This document shows, piece after piece, positions 47,346 through 62,300 of a stretch of 64,000 nucleotides of DNA. The notes below the pieces were generated by a model. It saw nothing but the letters and a program-made list of their open reading frames with translations, made no database searches and was not told the origin of the DNA. The translations under genes and the position numbers were made by a program. This DNA is from Trogon surrucura. Its lineage: Eukaryota; Chordata; Aves; Trogoniformes; Trogonidae. How positions within the stretch are numbered: position 1 is the first letter of the stretch; each line of letters begins with the position of its first letter. The stretch lies in NCBI GenBank assembly GCA_020746105.1, contig CM036617.1, positions 143,944,518-144,008,517 of the forward strand. Reading direction: 5' to 3'.

Positions 47346-50300
47346 GTCCCAATTCTGCAAATATTTCTGGTCTCTATTCAATTTCCATGAGAAGCCTCAT
47401 AATCTTGCAGGAGTCTCTTCATGGATGTCAACACACCCACTGTGTCTGCTTGGCAAGTCAAGAAGAGACAGTTCAGGGGATGTGGATTGGGAGGCAGTGG
47501 TGGTGTTGCCATAAGGATGGTAGAATATTTTTACTGCCTTAAGAGTAGTAAATCAGTCTTTCGAAGGATACTTCTTCAAGGATGGGAAAAGGCAGCAAAG
47601 AAATTTTCCATCTAGTTCATGGCAAATATAATAAGATAGTGTGCACCTGGAGATGGCAAGTAGACTGTTGTTTAGAAAGTTTTAACGAGCTGTTCGTCCT
47701 TGGGGGTGTGTGCAACCAGACCTAAGCAGGGCTTTTCTAGTCAAAACCCTCGTTATGAAGATTAGAGGGTAGCAAGACATCAAAAATTTTTTTATGAAAG
47801 TCTGAAAGTGAGACAAAATTAAATGCAGCAGTGGGAGATGACGACAACCACCTTCATTCAGAGCACCGAAAACTCACCGTGCACACCTGCAAGGAACATG
47901 CCTGATAACTTACATGAGAGGTGAAGCTAATTTTAATATACTGATCCAATGATGAATGTAACCATTATCAATAACCAGTAATTGTAGAATTAGTGGCAAG
48001 TTGCCACTAGTGGCAAGATGCAATATGCTACTTTCATCTAGCATCCAAACTTGGCCATCTTTGCTGATAAACCAATGACAGCTTTCTAAACTATCAGTTT
48101 ACAGAGTTCTTTCTTTGAGGTTGCTGCTTTCGGCAACAGAGGCACCGCAGAGAAGGTGTTTGGTTCACATTTTGTCACTCAGGGCTCCCACGGCTGTTGC
48201 TGGGTCTGTCGGTCTCCAGGCTCCCTCTGCTTCTTCCTTTCTCTCTGTTCTTCCCTTTTCCTAGAGGCTGGCATCCTGCACTCTGTGGTGTAAATTTGTC
48301 CCAGTTTCTCATGTTCCTGCTCCATGGGAGTGCTGCCCAGATGCTCTGCTGGGGCTGCCAGAAGTGGATTTCCAGGTCTTTTCCCCAAATTCCCCTGTTA
48401 GTCCCAATGCCCCTCTCACATGTGATTCAACTAATGGAGAGCCACAAAGGGTTAGGTGCTTCTTGGTGCTGTTAGGTGACTGGGAAATTGCAAATACATT
48501 ATTTTTAAGCTAAGATTCATGAAGAATTTTATAATTTGAATTTCTGATGCAAAGCAGTCTGAACACTCGGGCAAAATCTCAACCATGTTTTCTATACATA
48601 AGTGTAAATATTTTTTCACACCCAGCTACAAACATTAGAGCTATGTGGCTGAGCTTTAAAATGCTGAGCTTTTAACTTTCATTAAGTTTAAGAAAACAGG
48701 AGAAGTAATGTTTAAAAGCGGAAAAAGAGGGGTATTTTCCCCTGATTTTTCAGTTATTTTGAAGTGTTCCATAAGATACTTCCCACTGTCTTCTCAGAAA
48801 GAAAATAAGTTTGTTTTATGCAAGTACCAAGAAAAAAATAATCCAAAGCCAACTAAAAAAACACCACACCCCAAACATTAATATAATAAAAAAAATAACA
48901 GGAGATACCTTTCCTTTTTACCAGTAGAGAATTAGTATTAGGAACTGCTGTGGTACACAAAGAAGCTCCATAAGCTCTGTCCTCCATGAAAATTAGCACA
49001 ACTTAATTTCCTAGTGGCTATCCTAGATCAGCTGTTGCAGAGTAACCTCCTATTTAAGCACTCTGTCTGAAAGGGAGATGGTTTTATTTCTGCACTGCCC
49101 TTGGAGGTGAAGTTAAATCTTTTTAATTCTGAAATAGCACTCATCTGAGGGAGCTGATCAAAAGAGATATCCCAGTATAGGTTTAATTAGTGGTTGACTA
49201 GATAGGGCTGGTTGTTTTCCAGTACTGATCTCAACTTCTTTGTTTTGCGAACACACGGATTTGGTTTTAAGCTTGCAAACCACACTTTGGTAATTAAAGC
49301 AGCTATGCATAGCTTTGAGCGTGTGGATCAAAAAAAGCTGTTTCTAGGATCGAGATTTATGTTCTATTCTATTGATTTCTTTTTCTCATTCCTCATCCTC
49401 CCCTCCCCGCTCCAGTTCTCGAATTCCCCTTGTATTTTCTTGGTTCTTTTCTTTTTCAGTTTCTTCTAACTCGTGAGAATGAGGAAAGAGTGATGCATAG
49501 GAGAAGTTGAAGGAGTGGTGAATATCGCTCCTTTGAACCTGTCAGCTCTGAAGAAGTCATTTGAGATCTCTGAGACAAAGTGTTACGGAACTGTATTTGA
49601 AAATGAACTGTTAATTTTTTTTCCACTCTGGTGAAGTCAGTTACTTTAATAGTTTCCATGAAATGACCAAATGAGCAAGAGCAGAGTTTCTCAAATATTT
49701 CTGGTTACAGATGCTTAGTGTCATCATGAGGTCTGTGGTCATTTCCTACTGATCGCGTTGCATATTGCTTCATAGCTTAGAAAGTCTGTGAAAAGTCACT
49801 TCCCCTTTCCAGCAACAATTTTTTTTTTTCTCCACAAAATCTTTTCTGCAGACCTGGAACAATGTTCATGGTCCTTAAGTGGGAACTGTTGCTTTATACA
49901 ACAGCATATAGGTCATCCCAGCCAGTATCATAGAAAGTTCATTACTGTCATTCCTAGGAAAACTCTTAACAGGACTTTAATTGCCAACGTGGTTTGGGTT
50001 GCAGCTTGTCTTTTTACGTAAGGAAAGCATCTAGCCATGTCACCTACTTTATGTTGCACTTGAAAATCAGCTGACAAGGACTTGAAATCTTTTGAGTGCA
50101 GATGAACATTTCACTCTGAAATTACCAGAAGGTACTCAAGTATCTTCTCAGGCTTTGGAAAATAGTGCCAGTGTCATGCAGTGTTGTATTTTTACTTTTT
50201 TTTTAAATGTTGTGATAGTGGAGGGTAAAGTATTGTGGACAGGCATCTAGTTAGCATGGGCAATACATGTTATGTAATTTATTTTGCTACAGCTGCTACT

Positions 50301-53300
50301 GAAAAGCACGACACAAAGGAAACTCTGGGCAGTTCAGAGCTTTTGACCACTCACAATTGATGTTGTCAAATGCCAATCACCTGGGAAACTTTGCACAGGT
50401 GATAGAAGTGTTCCTGAGAGCTAAAATTTATCTCCTTGCATTATTTTGGTGCCTGTTCTTACTCAGACATGTATTTCAGTGATGGAAACAGAGCAGCATA
50501 GATCATCAAGACCTGCTTGAGGCATACCAATCTGCATCTTCAAGAGAAGGAGTAAGAAATAAGGCTGCTACAATCTGCCCATGCAGATTATAAAATGGAA
50601 ACAACTCCTTTCTTAAAAAAAGAAAAAAAAGTAAGAGCTTAAGGAATAGCATGGGGAAGGTATACATTGCATACTGGGGCTTGCTCTTTAGCAGTTCTGG
50701 ATGTTGTGATTCAATTTAGAACAGGGAGGTCACACCAAATTTGAGCCGTTTGCCTAGTTATCTTTCAGTGAGTCGCCAAGCAGGGCTGTATTTGCATTAA
50801 ATCCAGAAGCAAAGCAAGATTTTCAGTGTGAGCAAGTTGCTAAACATGCTTTCTTTTTTTCCATATGATACCGTTAGGGCGTTGGGAACATCCTCTCATC
50901 AAAGACAAGTGGTGCATAAAGTAAAAGAGTGCTATTTTTTTATATCTTATAAGTATTCTCCCGTGCTTCTTCCTGTGAAATACACTGCCTTGAAAAGATG
51001 GGTACGCATTTTTCCAACTTCTCCTCAAATCATCATTAATTAAATGATGATTAGTTAAACCCTCCTGAGGAAATCTGGGCCAGCACATGTCCTGTGGTGT
51101 CACTCAGAAAAGCTTGTTTCCATAGGAAGGCCAGGCTTTCAAAGTCAGGTACGTCTTTTAAACTATGGTATTGTATCTCTTTACATCTTGACTTCAGTTG
51201 GTATTACTTTAGACTGAAAATCTTTCTTTAAAGGCATAGCTATTGCTCTGCTTCTGTTGACATAACTTGTGGAACTTTCTCATAGTGGAGCAAAAAATTA
51301 TAGGTCTTATGGTTGGTTGATCAGGCCATGGGTGAACTTTGCTGGCTACTAACAACTGTAGCTTCTTTTAATCAGTGCTACGACCTCCTTTGATGAAACC
51401 TGAGATGAAACTGGTGCATGAAAAAAAAAGGATCAAGATAGAGTGTAATGCTTATTAATTCATGAAATAAGGATTAAAAACCGCCTTAGAAATGGGGCCG
51501 AGTATGTGCATTTTTGGATACTATGCATACTTCTCAAGGGAGCAGAGTTAAATTCTCTAAATTTTAAGTCTTGTTTATGTAATATTTTCTGAAATCTCTA
51601 CCTGAGAAGTTAAAGAGGTGATAAATAAGCGTAGTCTTATTATTTTGATTCTTTTTGCACTGGCATAATTTTAAAAATTTGGTTTTGATTTAAGATGTTA
51701 TCTTATTCAGCTCACTTGTAATTTTTAAATTATATTTGTCCTGTGCACTTAATATCAGACACTATTGCTCAAAAGATGTGTTGGGTCTCTAGTTCTGTTT
51801 GACCCTTTTAAGATAGCAAGTAATACCAATTTTTCTCCCATGTGAGCAACTTATCACCTTAGGTCAGGATAACAGGTGACTTCAGTTTTGGAGTTGATGA
51901 AGCACCCTAGTGGCTTTCAGGCTTTAAAACATTGTCGGGGTTCTATAGAATGAGTCTTGTGGTGTGGAGGTGCAAAGGAATTAATGCATTTCTTGATTGC
52001 TGTGGAGGAGCCTAGGTCTTAGAAGAAATGTAGGTATATATTCTCAGGACTAGACTAATTATTTTTATTTTCAAGAAAAATTATAGCTGCTTAATAAAGC
52101 CTCTGGTGGAAGGAGGGGTAGTCTCTCCAGACTACGTGTAGGATAGGAGGAGGAGAGGATTGAAGTAAAGTAGACCCAAACCTGGATAATACATAGCTAG
52201 AAAAAAATTTAAATAAAAACAGTAGAACTTCTAGAGTGCGTTGGGGAAAAGCAGAGTTTTAAACTCTACTGGCATGTGAAGGTTGGTTGTTAGGCAGAGG
52301 TAGAGTGTGAGGTGTGTCTCAAAATTGGCCTGTAACTCTAGACTACTGATGGCCGCAAAACTTCATGAAATGCCAAGCCATAAATCACCTTCCTAACAGA
52401 ACACTACCATCTTACTTGTGTGTGTGCTTTGTATGGTTCCTTGCTAGCTGCATTGGTATTAGAGTGTGATTTGTAATAAGTCAGCTTGTTCCTAAAAATT
52501 GCTAATAACCTATCATCTACCTGAACCAGAATGCAACTATACATGAAATAAACCTTGGTTCTGCTTGTCTAGGTGTGCCCTCTAATGTGATACAATATCT
52601 GCCATTTCTAGTTAAATATTGTGTGGATACTGATCTTGCATAAATACTGCAGCTTTGCCTTTTAAAATTATTATTATTTTATTTTTACCTCCCATTACTT
52701 GCATGCAAACTTGTTGCTGTGAAACTAACCAATGTTTGGTATGACTCATCCTGGAAACTTGAGAAAATGTTTGGCTGGAATTGCGAACTGGTCAACTATA
52801 TATAAAGTAAGAAAGGGTTGATTTCGTTCAGTCTCAGAGCCTAGTATTGACTTAAGCTGTAATTCTCAGATGTTCTCAGTACCCTCCACTCCCAGGGCTT
52901 TGTTCTCGTTAAAAATAAGACTCTCTCATAAGTTCTTAGCAGTGACTCAGGTGTGTGGATACCTGTATTTAAGTCTCTAAACTTGGACTTAAGTGCTTAG
53001 CTGAAATTGCTAAGCTTGATGATGTTGCCAACTATCTTTGTTCCAAATCAACTCCCAAACTAATCAGAAAGGGGTGTTTGGTTTTCTTTAAAATTACCCT
53101 TGTGCCTCCAATAATTGTAAAAGATGCTAGATGGACAGGAATGGAAGGTGGTTTCAGATCTAGCAAGTGTGGCGTGAGCAGTAACAGTAGAATTACCGTG
53201 GCTCCACCCTGAATTGAAGATACCACCCGTGTATTTACCCTACAGAGTGGCACCCTTTTACCCTGTGTGAATATCCTGATGCCATGCAAGGCATTGCTCT

Positions 53301-56300
53301 GTCACACACCAGCAGTAGGTGTCCAGGGCTGGCTCCGTGTGGCGCTTTGGTTCCTTGCATCATCTGGCCTGCAAGGGCTGGGGGGAAGGCTTGTGGAGGG
53401 CTGCTCCCCCTCTTTCTTCCAGCTGAATCATTTCCTTAGGAAGACCTTTTCTTGCTCACGGTCTTAACTAAACCACCCTTCAAATTTACCTCCTGTGCCA
53501 GAGGAGAGTGGGCCAGCCCAAATAGCAGGTGGCTACCAGGTATCTTTTGAGGTTGAAAAAAACCACCATAATAAAAGAAAATATCCCATGTTCATCCCAA
53601 GCTGTTAATGGCTTGAGATTGCAGTTTAGACAAGTATCCCTCAGCCTGTAAGGGGCAGCACTGCAATAAATGTCCATCTGACTGTTGATCCATTTGGTAT
53701 TTTTAAAATATTTTTTTAACCTAGTTGTTGCATACTTGCTTACCTCGACTTCTCTTGCTTCCTCCAGGCTCACACTTCTCTTGCTCATCTCTGACCTGAG
53801 CACTGTTGTTTCCTGATCTTTCTGCCCTGAGTTCTTTAGATGGAAAGTAGGAGAGGCACAGCCTTTTTCCAGGTGGCCTCATCACTCTCCCTCCTCTAAC
53901 TTCTCATCAGGGCTGTTGGCTTATCCCTTCTTTCTCTACAAACCTCCACTCTCCCCGCTTTGCACTCCTCTTAGCTGAAACAGAAACTTGGTATTTCCAC
54001 AGCAGGGCCTGAATCGCTTCTTTAACTTTCTGGGTGGGGGAGGGAAGTCTTTTGGAAAGAATACGGGAACATTTTGTGCAAAGGGCTGGGTTCATAATTC
54101 AGCATTATCCTGGAGCACACTAGGACAGTCAGCAAGTTAGCGATATTGAAAATTTGCCAGATGCCAGAGCTCTGGAGGACTGGAATGTATTCTTCAGAAG
54201 GCTTTGATAGCTGAGTACACAACTATTCTTTTCTGACCACAGAGATAATGAACGTGTAAAATGTGGGTTTTCCACTGCTCAGCTGCCACTTGGTAGCAAA
54301 GCTTTTAGGAAAGTCCCACACCCCGTTTGAGTACCTGGATTAGAAACGCGTATTGTGAAAAGTCTCCGCATCTAATTCGAGGTCATTCATTTTGGCCTGT
54401 CAATAGGAATGAACACTTGTAAATGTGTTGTCCAAGTGCTTGAGTCTACCTAGTCTTCCCAGAATGTGGACTAAAGCCTGGGGTTAGACAATACAAAGAT
54501 CCAGAAAATAAGAAAAATTAGGAGATATTTGTGATGAATGTTATTACTGATTGTCATTTAGTATGTTCTGTCCCTTTAAAAGTCTGTGGCTGTGCATCTG
54601 AGAGAGTGCAAAGGGACAACTCTTTTCCTTGCCTTGGCTGCTTAGACCTGGGTCAGTCAGGGAGACAGAGCTGGGGGGCTGTGCTTTCCAAGGAGCTGCT
54701 GAGCTCCTCCTGGTGGGAGACTTAAGGGATAATAAGTCTTCATATTTTTTAGGTGTCCAGCTTGAGATACCACATCAGGAAACCAAGAGTGTTTCAGTCC
54801 TCAGTCTGTTTTGTTTATATGTATTTTTTTTAAATCTTTTTTTCATCACAAAATACTGTCTATGTGGACCCCCCACTTTCTCCAAGGAACTTGTGAAAAT
54901 TTACAGCTGATGTGAGATTCCTGATATTGCTGGGACTAAATATTTGGTTGTTTCAGGAAGCTGTTAAATTTTGTAGATAATTTTATCATGTATTTACTAG
55001 ATATGTATAGTCTCCAAAGCACATAGAGCTGTTGGGTTTTGGTTTTGTTTCCCCCCTTTTTTCTTTCTTTTTTTTTAAGTTGGATCGTCCAGAGGTGGGA
55101 AAGTTTCTGTATGCTCACCTCCATAGATCTGGTTTGGGATGAAAGGGAAGCATGTTATTCTCTCTCTCTGCAGATGATTTACTTTTTGTGTCTGGGAATA
55201 AAGCCAATATTTCTTTTCCCCTATTATATTTCATTTCTGTGTTGAATCCAGAAGTGACAGCCTTCCTATTAGTGTGATTTGTGGTTGGTTTGTTTTCATT
55301 TCAAGGGCTCCTCAACACAAATAGCAGCAGCCTTGTAGGTACTTTCCTGCTGGATGCAAATCCAGGTGTGTTCTTGTAATTTTGAATCTTGGTGCTTAAA
55401 AGTGCACGGAAAACATTTCCCAGAGACAAACAATTTGAATTGTATTTGCACAGTCAGGGTAACGTAACTTGCATTCTCTTATCAGTGATATTAGTATCAG
55501 TGTTGAATCAATACTGCAAATACATCCAGGGAAATAAATTTTAAAGTTCAAAGACATTTTAATTTTAATACACTGGCATCTGATCTGGGATTATAGCAAA
55601 TATGGTTGAGCTTCAGAGCAACCCCACCCTGGCACATCCTAGGCTGGAAAAGATAGTATTGTATAATGGGGTAGAGGCTTTGCCCAAAATCAGTATGATT
55701 CAACTTCAGATTTAATCTGGCCCTTGCTGTACTTGGTCTCATGATGTTGCAGTGACTTGTGCCTGCTAGAAAGGATGTTTTCCTTGTGTCTGAGGATCTG
55801 CCAAAGTACTTACTGCAACAAGACTGGTTCCGTGGCAGCAGAAATTGCAAAGGAGTAGTACACATGCTGAGGAGTAGCAAAGCTGGGGACGCAGGGAGAA
55901 AAGTCATGGCATATGAGAGATGAAAGCCCTCAGAACGTAACTCCCCACTGAAACACGGCGTGTCTGCTTTTTGGAAGATACACCCTACCTTGTTCCTCCT
56001 TGCCAGCCTCATCTTGTTATTCTCTTGGCCAGTGGCTGGACTCGCTGCAGTGCTGCCTCCTGCTTCATCCTCCTCTCTTGTGGTAGCAATGCTCTATTCC
56101 GAAGGCCAGAAATAATTGCTAGGCCACCTGTATAACAGCAGCAATAGAAGCTTAGATTTATTCCTGCCTTGCATTGAGCAGAAAGGATTTAAGGTATCCA
56201 CCTCCTCACAAAGCAGGCTTTGACTTGGCATTTCTCATTTCTCAACAGTTTGCATTTATACTGCCTTACCTCATTAGTCCCTGGTTTCTGGAGATTTCTT

Positions 56301-59300
56301 TAACCACAGATAGCCCTGAGAACAAATTATTGCTGCGCATCCTTACCTTTTAGTCAGCAATGATTTTATTTTTTTAGTTACTATTTTGTGCAGATGTGTG
56401 CAATTTTTAAAGTAGTTTTTCAGGATGCTTGTTTAACCCCGGCTGAAGATTTTGGAATCTCTGGTTTCCTGGCAGTGATTGTGTAGGGCACACAGTGCCT
56501 TGGCTGCATGGTTCTTTCTTTCTGCAATCTCCTACTCTCCCTCTTCACACCCAGTCCAACACTGTTTCTGTTATTTTCCACAAGAAGCATCACAGGATGT
56601 GCAGATTGTTTAAAACGATTGAAGGAGGAGTCAGGGGGCGTGAAGGACTTCTGTAGAAAACAGGATTGAGGGCCGTCATATTCTCGCTGTTGTGCAGTAG
56701 CTAACAAATGCTGGCATCAGCTGGGACCCAAATATGCAAAACGACCTTTGCAAATAACTGTTGCGAGTTTGGTACGTCCATATCTGAAGGGCTTTGAACA
56801 TGGACTGTGCACTTAAAAGGCACTGTAAAATTTTCGGACAGTGGACGTCAGTGTGAATCTCTGGTGCTTAAAATCTTCTCTGGCCCAGCTGAAATCATCT
56901 CAACCTTCATTATAGAAGGGTGTGAAGCTGTCTTCATGCCATTGCACTGTATTTTTACTTCTTTCAGTGCACAAAGCTTTGTCTAGACTAGGATTTATGT
57001 CAGTTGTGAGATTAGCTGCTTGATGGCTGTAAACTCTTGCCGAGATATGAATGTGACTTTTGTCACTTGGAAAGGTTTTACCTTCCCTCCATTCCATAGG
57101 ATTAAACTTGATGAGTTCAGGGCATACAGTAGAGCTCAGTTTTGATTTTTTAATTTTTCTTTCCTGGTGCTGCGTGATGCTGCCTGTGATGCAGAGTTGT
57201 GGATGTGGTCCTCACTTGGCTGCACAAACTGAGAATAGCAACAATGTGCTAGCTCCAAATACTTTACAATGTATGTAAAAGATGAGGCAAATATCACCTG
57301 TAGATGGGAGGAGCGCAAAAATTAGTGAACTGGTATTGGTCATTGTCCTTGGTCCTGTTCTGCTCATTACAGGTGCCCTAATCAGGTGGAAGACCTGCCT
57401 GCCATCACATTTTTTGATTTTTATCAGGATAAATGTTGTGAGCAGTATATACATTCTTTTATGCCACTGAACTGCTAGGCTCCTGTATTGTTCAACAACA
57501 ACCAGATAAAACCAGACAGCATTATTCTGCCTAGAACATCCTTGTCAGATTTATCTTCCTTCATGGGCAAATGACATTTCTGTGTAAGCTCACAATTCTT
57601 CCTTTGTCCTCACCAAGAGTACTTCAAAAAGCCTACTTGTGCTCCTGGTGTGTTACCTGTCAAGGGAATTAATTGATAAGGAGGAGCACTGTGGTACTGT
57701 TTGACAGGAGCTGTAGTTACTGAATTTTCAGTAGAGCTGGTCAGACAGAGGCTTTCTGGCACTGTTATTGGAAAATGATGTCTCATCAGAAGCTATGTTG
57801 TGCCTGTGGCACCTTTTGGTTTAGGTATCCATCTGGTGCCTTGCTTGATTCCCTTGTTTCTCAGCTTAATTAGGCTTTTGTGGAGCAGGGGAAGCTAAGG
57901 CATCAGAAGAAGCCTCCCAAACTGGGGTGAAAACTTTCTGAAAATGAAGAATTTTGTAAATGGCAAAAATGTTTTTTCCCGGTTAGCTCTGTTAGCACCA
58001 CTTTGTGGAGCTTTACAGGTCTAACGGGGAATTTCCAGGCTTTGAGCTTCTGCGCTGCCCTTTTGATCAGGACACGGAAAAGGAACTTTGCAAATCCCAT
58101 GTCAGATTTTGCAGGTGAAATGTTAAAAAAAAAATCTATGCATATGTGAATAGTAGGAGTAGTGGGGATCCTACTGATATGTACCCTCTGCACCTGTGTC
58201 TTGTTCCCCTTGTTCACTGTAACAACCGTGGCTTCTCTTCCTCCCTTTCCATTTTCTGACTTCCACATTTCTTCCCTCTTGCTGTCACCTAAGCCACCCG
58301 CAGACCAGGGACTTGCCACTCCCTCCTGTGTTTACAAGCTACCATCAGGGAAAGGATCGATTGGTTTGTAGTTGAGGCAATGCTGGTAACTGCTGAGTGG
58401 GTGCTCCAATTTTTCCTTTGCTAGGGAAAATATTCCCCCCACCATGTGAGGTTGTTGATACTCCTTAAACGTGTAAGAACATGATTTGGTTAAAACTGAC
58501 CAAAGAATTAAATGTATATTGAAATATGTATATAAATAAAGTTTAAACCAGGCTGAAAAACAATGTACCTCCTGTTAGGAAATCTTGTATTTCACCTTAT
58601 GGTGCTGATGATCCCCAGCCATAAACTAAGAACCAAGAGATTTGGAAGAGCCTGGTCCCATGGGCAGGAGCTCAGAGCGAACTTCAGTTCAGTGCCTGAG
58701 AACCAATGCTTCAGGACAGAGCCCCTCTGTGGTTTAATATAGAGCTTCCTACATATGAACTTGGGGTACAAGTTGCTTTCTGTTGATTAACAAATACAGC
58801 AGCTGGATGTTTTTAATTTTGTGTCTCTGCAGGGACTAAAGCCAAGCTTTAGCCCAAATTTGTAGTTTTGTAGTTACTGATCCTAGTCTGATTGTCGCTA
58901 TTTCTAGTTATTGGAAATTCAGGCTTCACTGCTTCTCATCTTTTCCGTGAGGAAAGCTTTCTTTGTTTTTTCTTCTCTAAGCAGGCCTTTTTGCTCTAAC
59001 TCGAGTTACAAATTTTAGACTGTGAAGCTATAAGTAACCAAAAGTAATGTTTTAGATATTTAAAGCTTCATTTACTTGCTCGTAATTTCCCAAACCACGT
59101 GAAAGTCTACGCAATGATCTGTAAAGTTTTTTTTCAGTGTAACTATGTTGTTCGAGTGTTCTTTCTGTGGTCTGCCTACTGCCGCTTTGGGTTTGAACAG
59201 AGGGGTTTTTTTGTCCTGTGTTTGTACAGCTCTTATCATAACAGGACACTGGTCTGTGAGTGGTCTCGTAGGTATTCTTAGGGGATCTATAATGAAAGTC

Positions 59301-62300
59301 TCCTTCTTTCCTCTCTATAAATAAAACACATGCTGTGGGATGTGTTTCCACTTCTAGTTATATGTAATCAGCTCAATGGTTTTGAGTCTGGAAGAAAATG
59401 AGTAGGTGTTTGTAAGAACCGAGTTTCATGTTTTCTTTTAATGAATTAAATATGGCTGTGTTCCTGTTTTAAAGTGCAGAGATTTACATAATTTAAAGGT
59501 ATTTAAGGAACATTTTTCCTCCAAAGAAATGCCTGTACTATGTTTTATAGTAGACAATATTTTTCAGGTTTTTTTTACTTACAGAGAAGTTATTTTTGCC
59601 ACTATCCTGTATAGAGTAACTAATTGTTCTACACATTAAAGAAGCAATTTATTTGGCTTATGGTGTTAATTCAAGCAGTGGATGCTTACTATTTATAAAT
59701 GAGGAGAAAACTCCCTGGAATCAGTTTTCACACTTCTGCCATCACTGTAATTGCTATAAAATTATCTTTGTTCAATTAATAGTGACACCTGTTATCGCAG
59801 TACCTACTGCATGTCTCTGCCTTCCTGCCCTCCCAAGTGTCTGAGAGTAATGACATGACCAGGGATGTATTTCTCAAATTGGGAGAAGCAGAGAATAAAA
59901 TAGAGTAATACATGGAACAGTGAAAGTATGTAAAATTGTATATGTCACAGCATGTTAATTAAATACTCCATTTTAAAATAAAATGGCTGAACGTGAGTTA
60001 ACTTTTGGAAACTGTTGGAATTCATTTTCTGATTGAAACTTGAGGGAAGCTGATTTTTGTGCCCTGTGTTGAAAGGTAAAATGGGGAAGAGTGAGGTGGG
60101 TGTTGCAAGCACCTTGGAAATTATCCCGAACACCAGGACTAAAAGGTGCGTGTACTCTCCTCTCAGCCTGCTAGATTCAAATTCAAGTTGACTTTTTGCT
60201 AATTTCATATATACTGTAAAATCTTTCCTAACCTTCCTGAAATGTCTATATATCCATGCTTGAATCTTGCCTTCCAGAAAGCATGTTAGGCTGCTGGGAT
60301 CAATAACTCAGTTTGATATGTGTGTTGGGACCTGAGTGTTTCCAGAACTGTTTATGTGTGTATCTTCAAAACCAGCAAGGAGGATGCTGAGCCTGTGCTG
60401 TGAATAGGGGAAAATGAAACAGAAGAAGGATGCAAACAAAAATAAAAGGCAAATAAATAAAAAAATACAGATATATCCGTGCCTGCATAATCCTCAGGCA
60501 CTGTTCCTTCTAAATACCATGTGTTTTTCTCTTAAGCAAGGGAAGGAAAAAAGAATATGTTATGATTACTTTTGTTTGATACAGAAAGTAAGTGTTATTT
60601 TAACTGTTTGTTTTCAGAAAAATTGATGGCTAGTATTATGTCAAGCAATATATAGATAAGGAAGATACAGTCTTCTTGTTGTTGCTCTAAAGATAAAATC
60701 TTCAGGAAAAAATAGTGGGACAAAGGTAGCTCTCAGCTTTGAGGCTGTTCAAAAACTAAGCTTACTAGCATGCAATTTTTTCAAAACTTCTTGTCCCAGT
60801 CCAAATGGAAAAAAAAAATGGACTGATTGACCCGTGTCTTTTTGTTAAAACTGAATGCTCAGGCTAAGCTTGGAGGGTATTTCTGATTTTTAATGTGATT
60901 TATATTAAATTCCATAGTTTTTTGGAACTGTCCACTGGAAAGACACCCCCACCTACACCCTCCACTCCCCTTAACCTCTGCATTGTCAACTTGCCTGATG
61001 AAATTTTGGAATCTTCTAATATTTTGAGGGTTTTATCTTTTCTTTGAATGCCAAATACGAGGATTGGGAGTTGTGAATATCTCAGCTTTGGTTTTTATCT
61101 TGAAGTAAATCTCTACTCTTCAAGTTTCTGAAGAAAAATCTTGTAAACGCTGATCTTGGATGTTAGAAAAAAATCAAAAGTCATATGAGAGAGAACAATT
61201 ATTATTATAGGATTTCATAGTTCGTGTATTAGTCTTGTGATTTTTGGGGTATGTACTGTATCCCAATATGTGAGGAGAAAACAGGAGCTAAAGGCAAATT
61301 TCATGATCCGACCTTTGTTTTCTTTTTTCTTTTTTTTTTCTTTTTTCTTTTTCTTTCTTTTCCCCCTCCCCTCCATTCTCTGTGCTCCTATTAGATGACT
61401 GCAGGAAAAAAAGGGTGGTAGGGAATGTGCATAAGACATAGATTGGCTGATCACATAATGGTGCTAATTGTTCCCAGTGAGCAGTGAAAGTTTCTGCGAC
61501 TTAATTGTCCTCCACAATGAGTAACATGCTCTGTCTTGTACTAGGGTAAATCAGCGTTTCAGAAAGAGAAGCATGTGACTCTGTCTTAACGATCTGCTTG
61601 TTATTAGAGTTGTTTCTTTCTCGACGTTGGAAAAAATGAGCCAAATAGAAGTCACATCCATAGGCAACCATTCGTTTTCAAATATGATTAAAAAAATTAA
61701 GAAACATTTAAGGTGCAATTTGTTTTGATTCATAGCGCTCCTTCCAATCTTTTACAACTTTTTTGTTTCTGTGCAAAAATTTCCTGGCAATAGATAGGGT
61801 ACACCAGCATTTGGTCACAGAAATTTCCTTTTTGTAGACCATATTCTAAAGAGAATTAAGTCAATGGGCATGAAAGCACGTATGAATATTTTATTGAGTG
61901 AAGACCATTATGAACGTAATGATTGAATCTCTGGTAGAGATATTAAAGTTGAAGTTCCAGCAAAGTTAAAATCTATGGAAAAAAAATAATTTAATGGATA
62001 AGATCCCTCTTGCAGGTTGGTATTCCTAGTCACCTGTACCTTGACAGCATTAATATAACCTAGTTTTATGCCAAAATAACTTCTGAATATGAAAAGTTTT
62101 CACTGGGAAACTATAATGTGGGGGGTTTTTTGGTGTTTGGTTTTTTTTTCCCCATGACTTACAAGGCCAGCCAACGCATAGCATTTTCTTGCTAAATATC
62201 ATTGTACATCCAAGTTAGATATTTTAAAGTAACAAAGCCAAATAACTTTAAAGTGTGGAAGGATCTGGACAGATTAGTAGTTAAATTAAGCTACTTGAGC

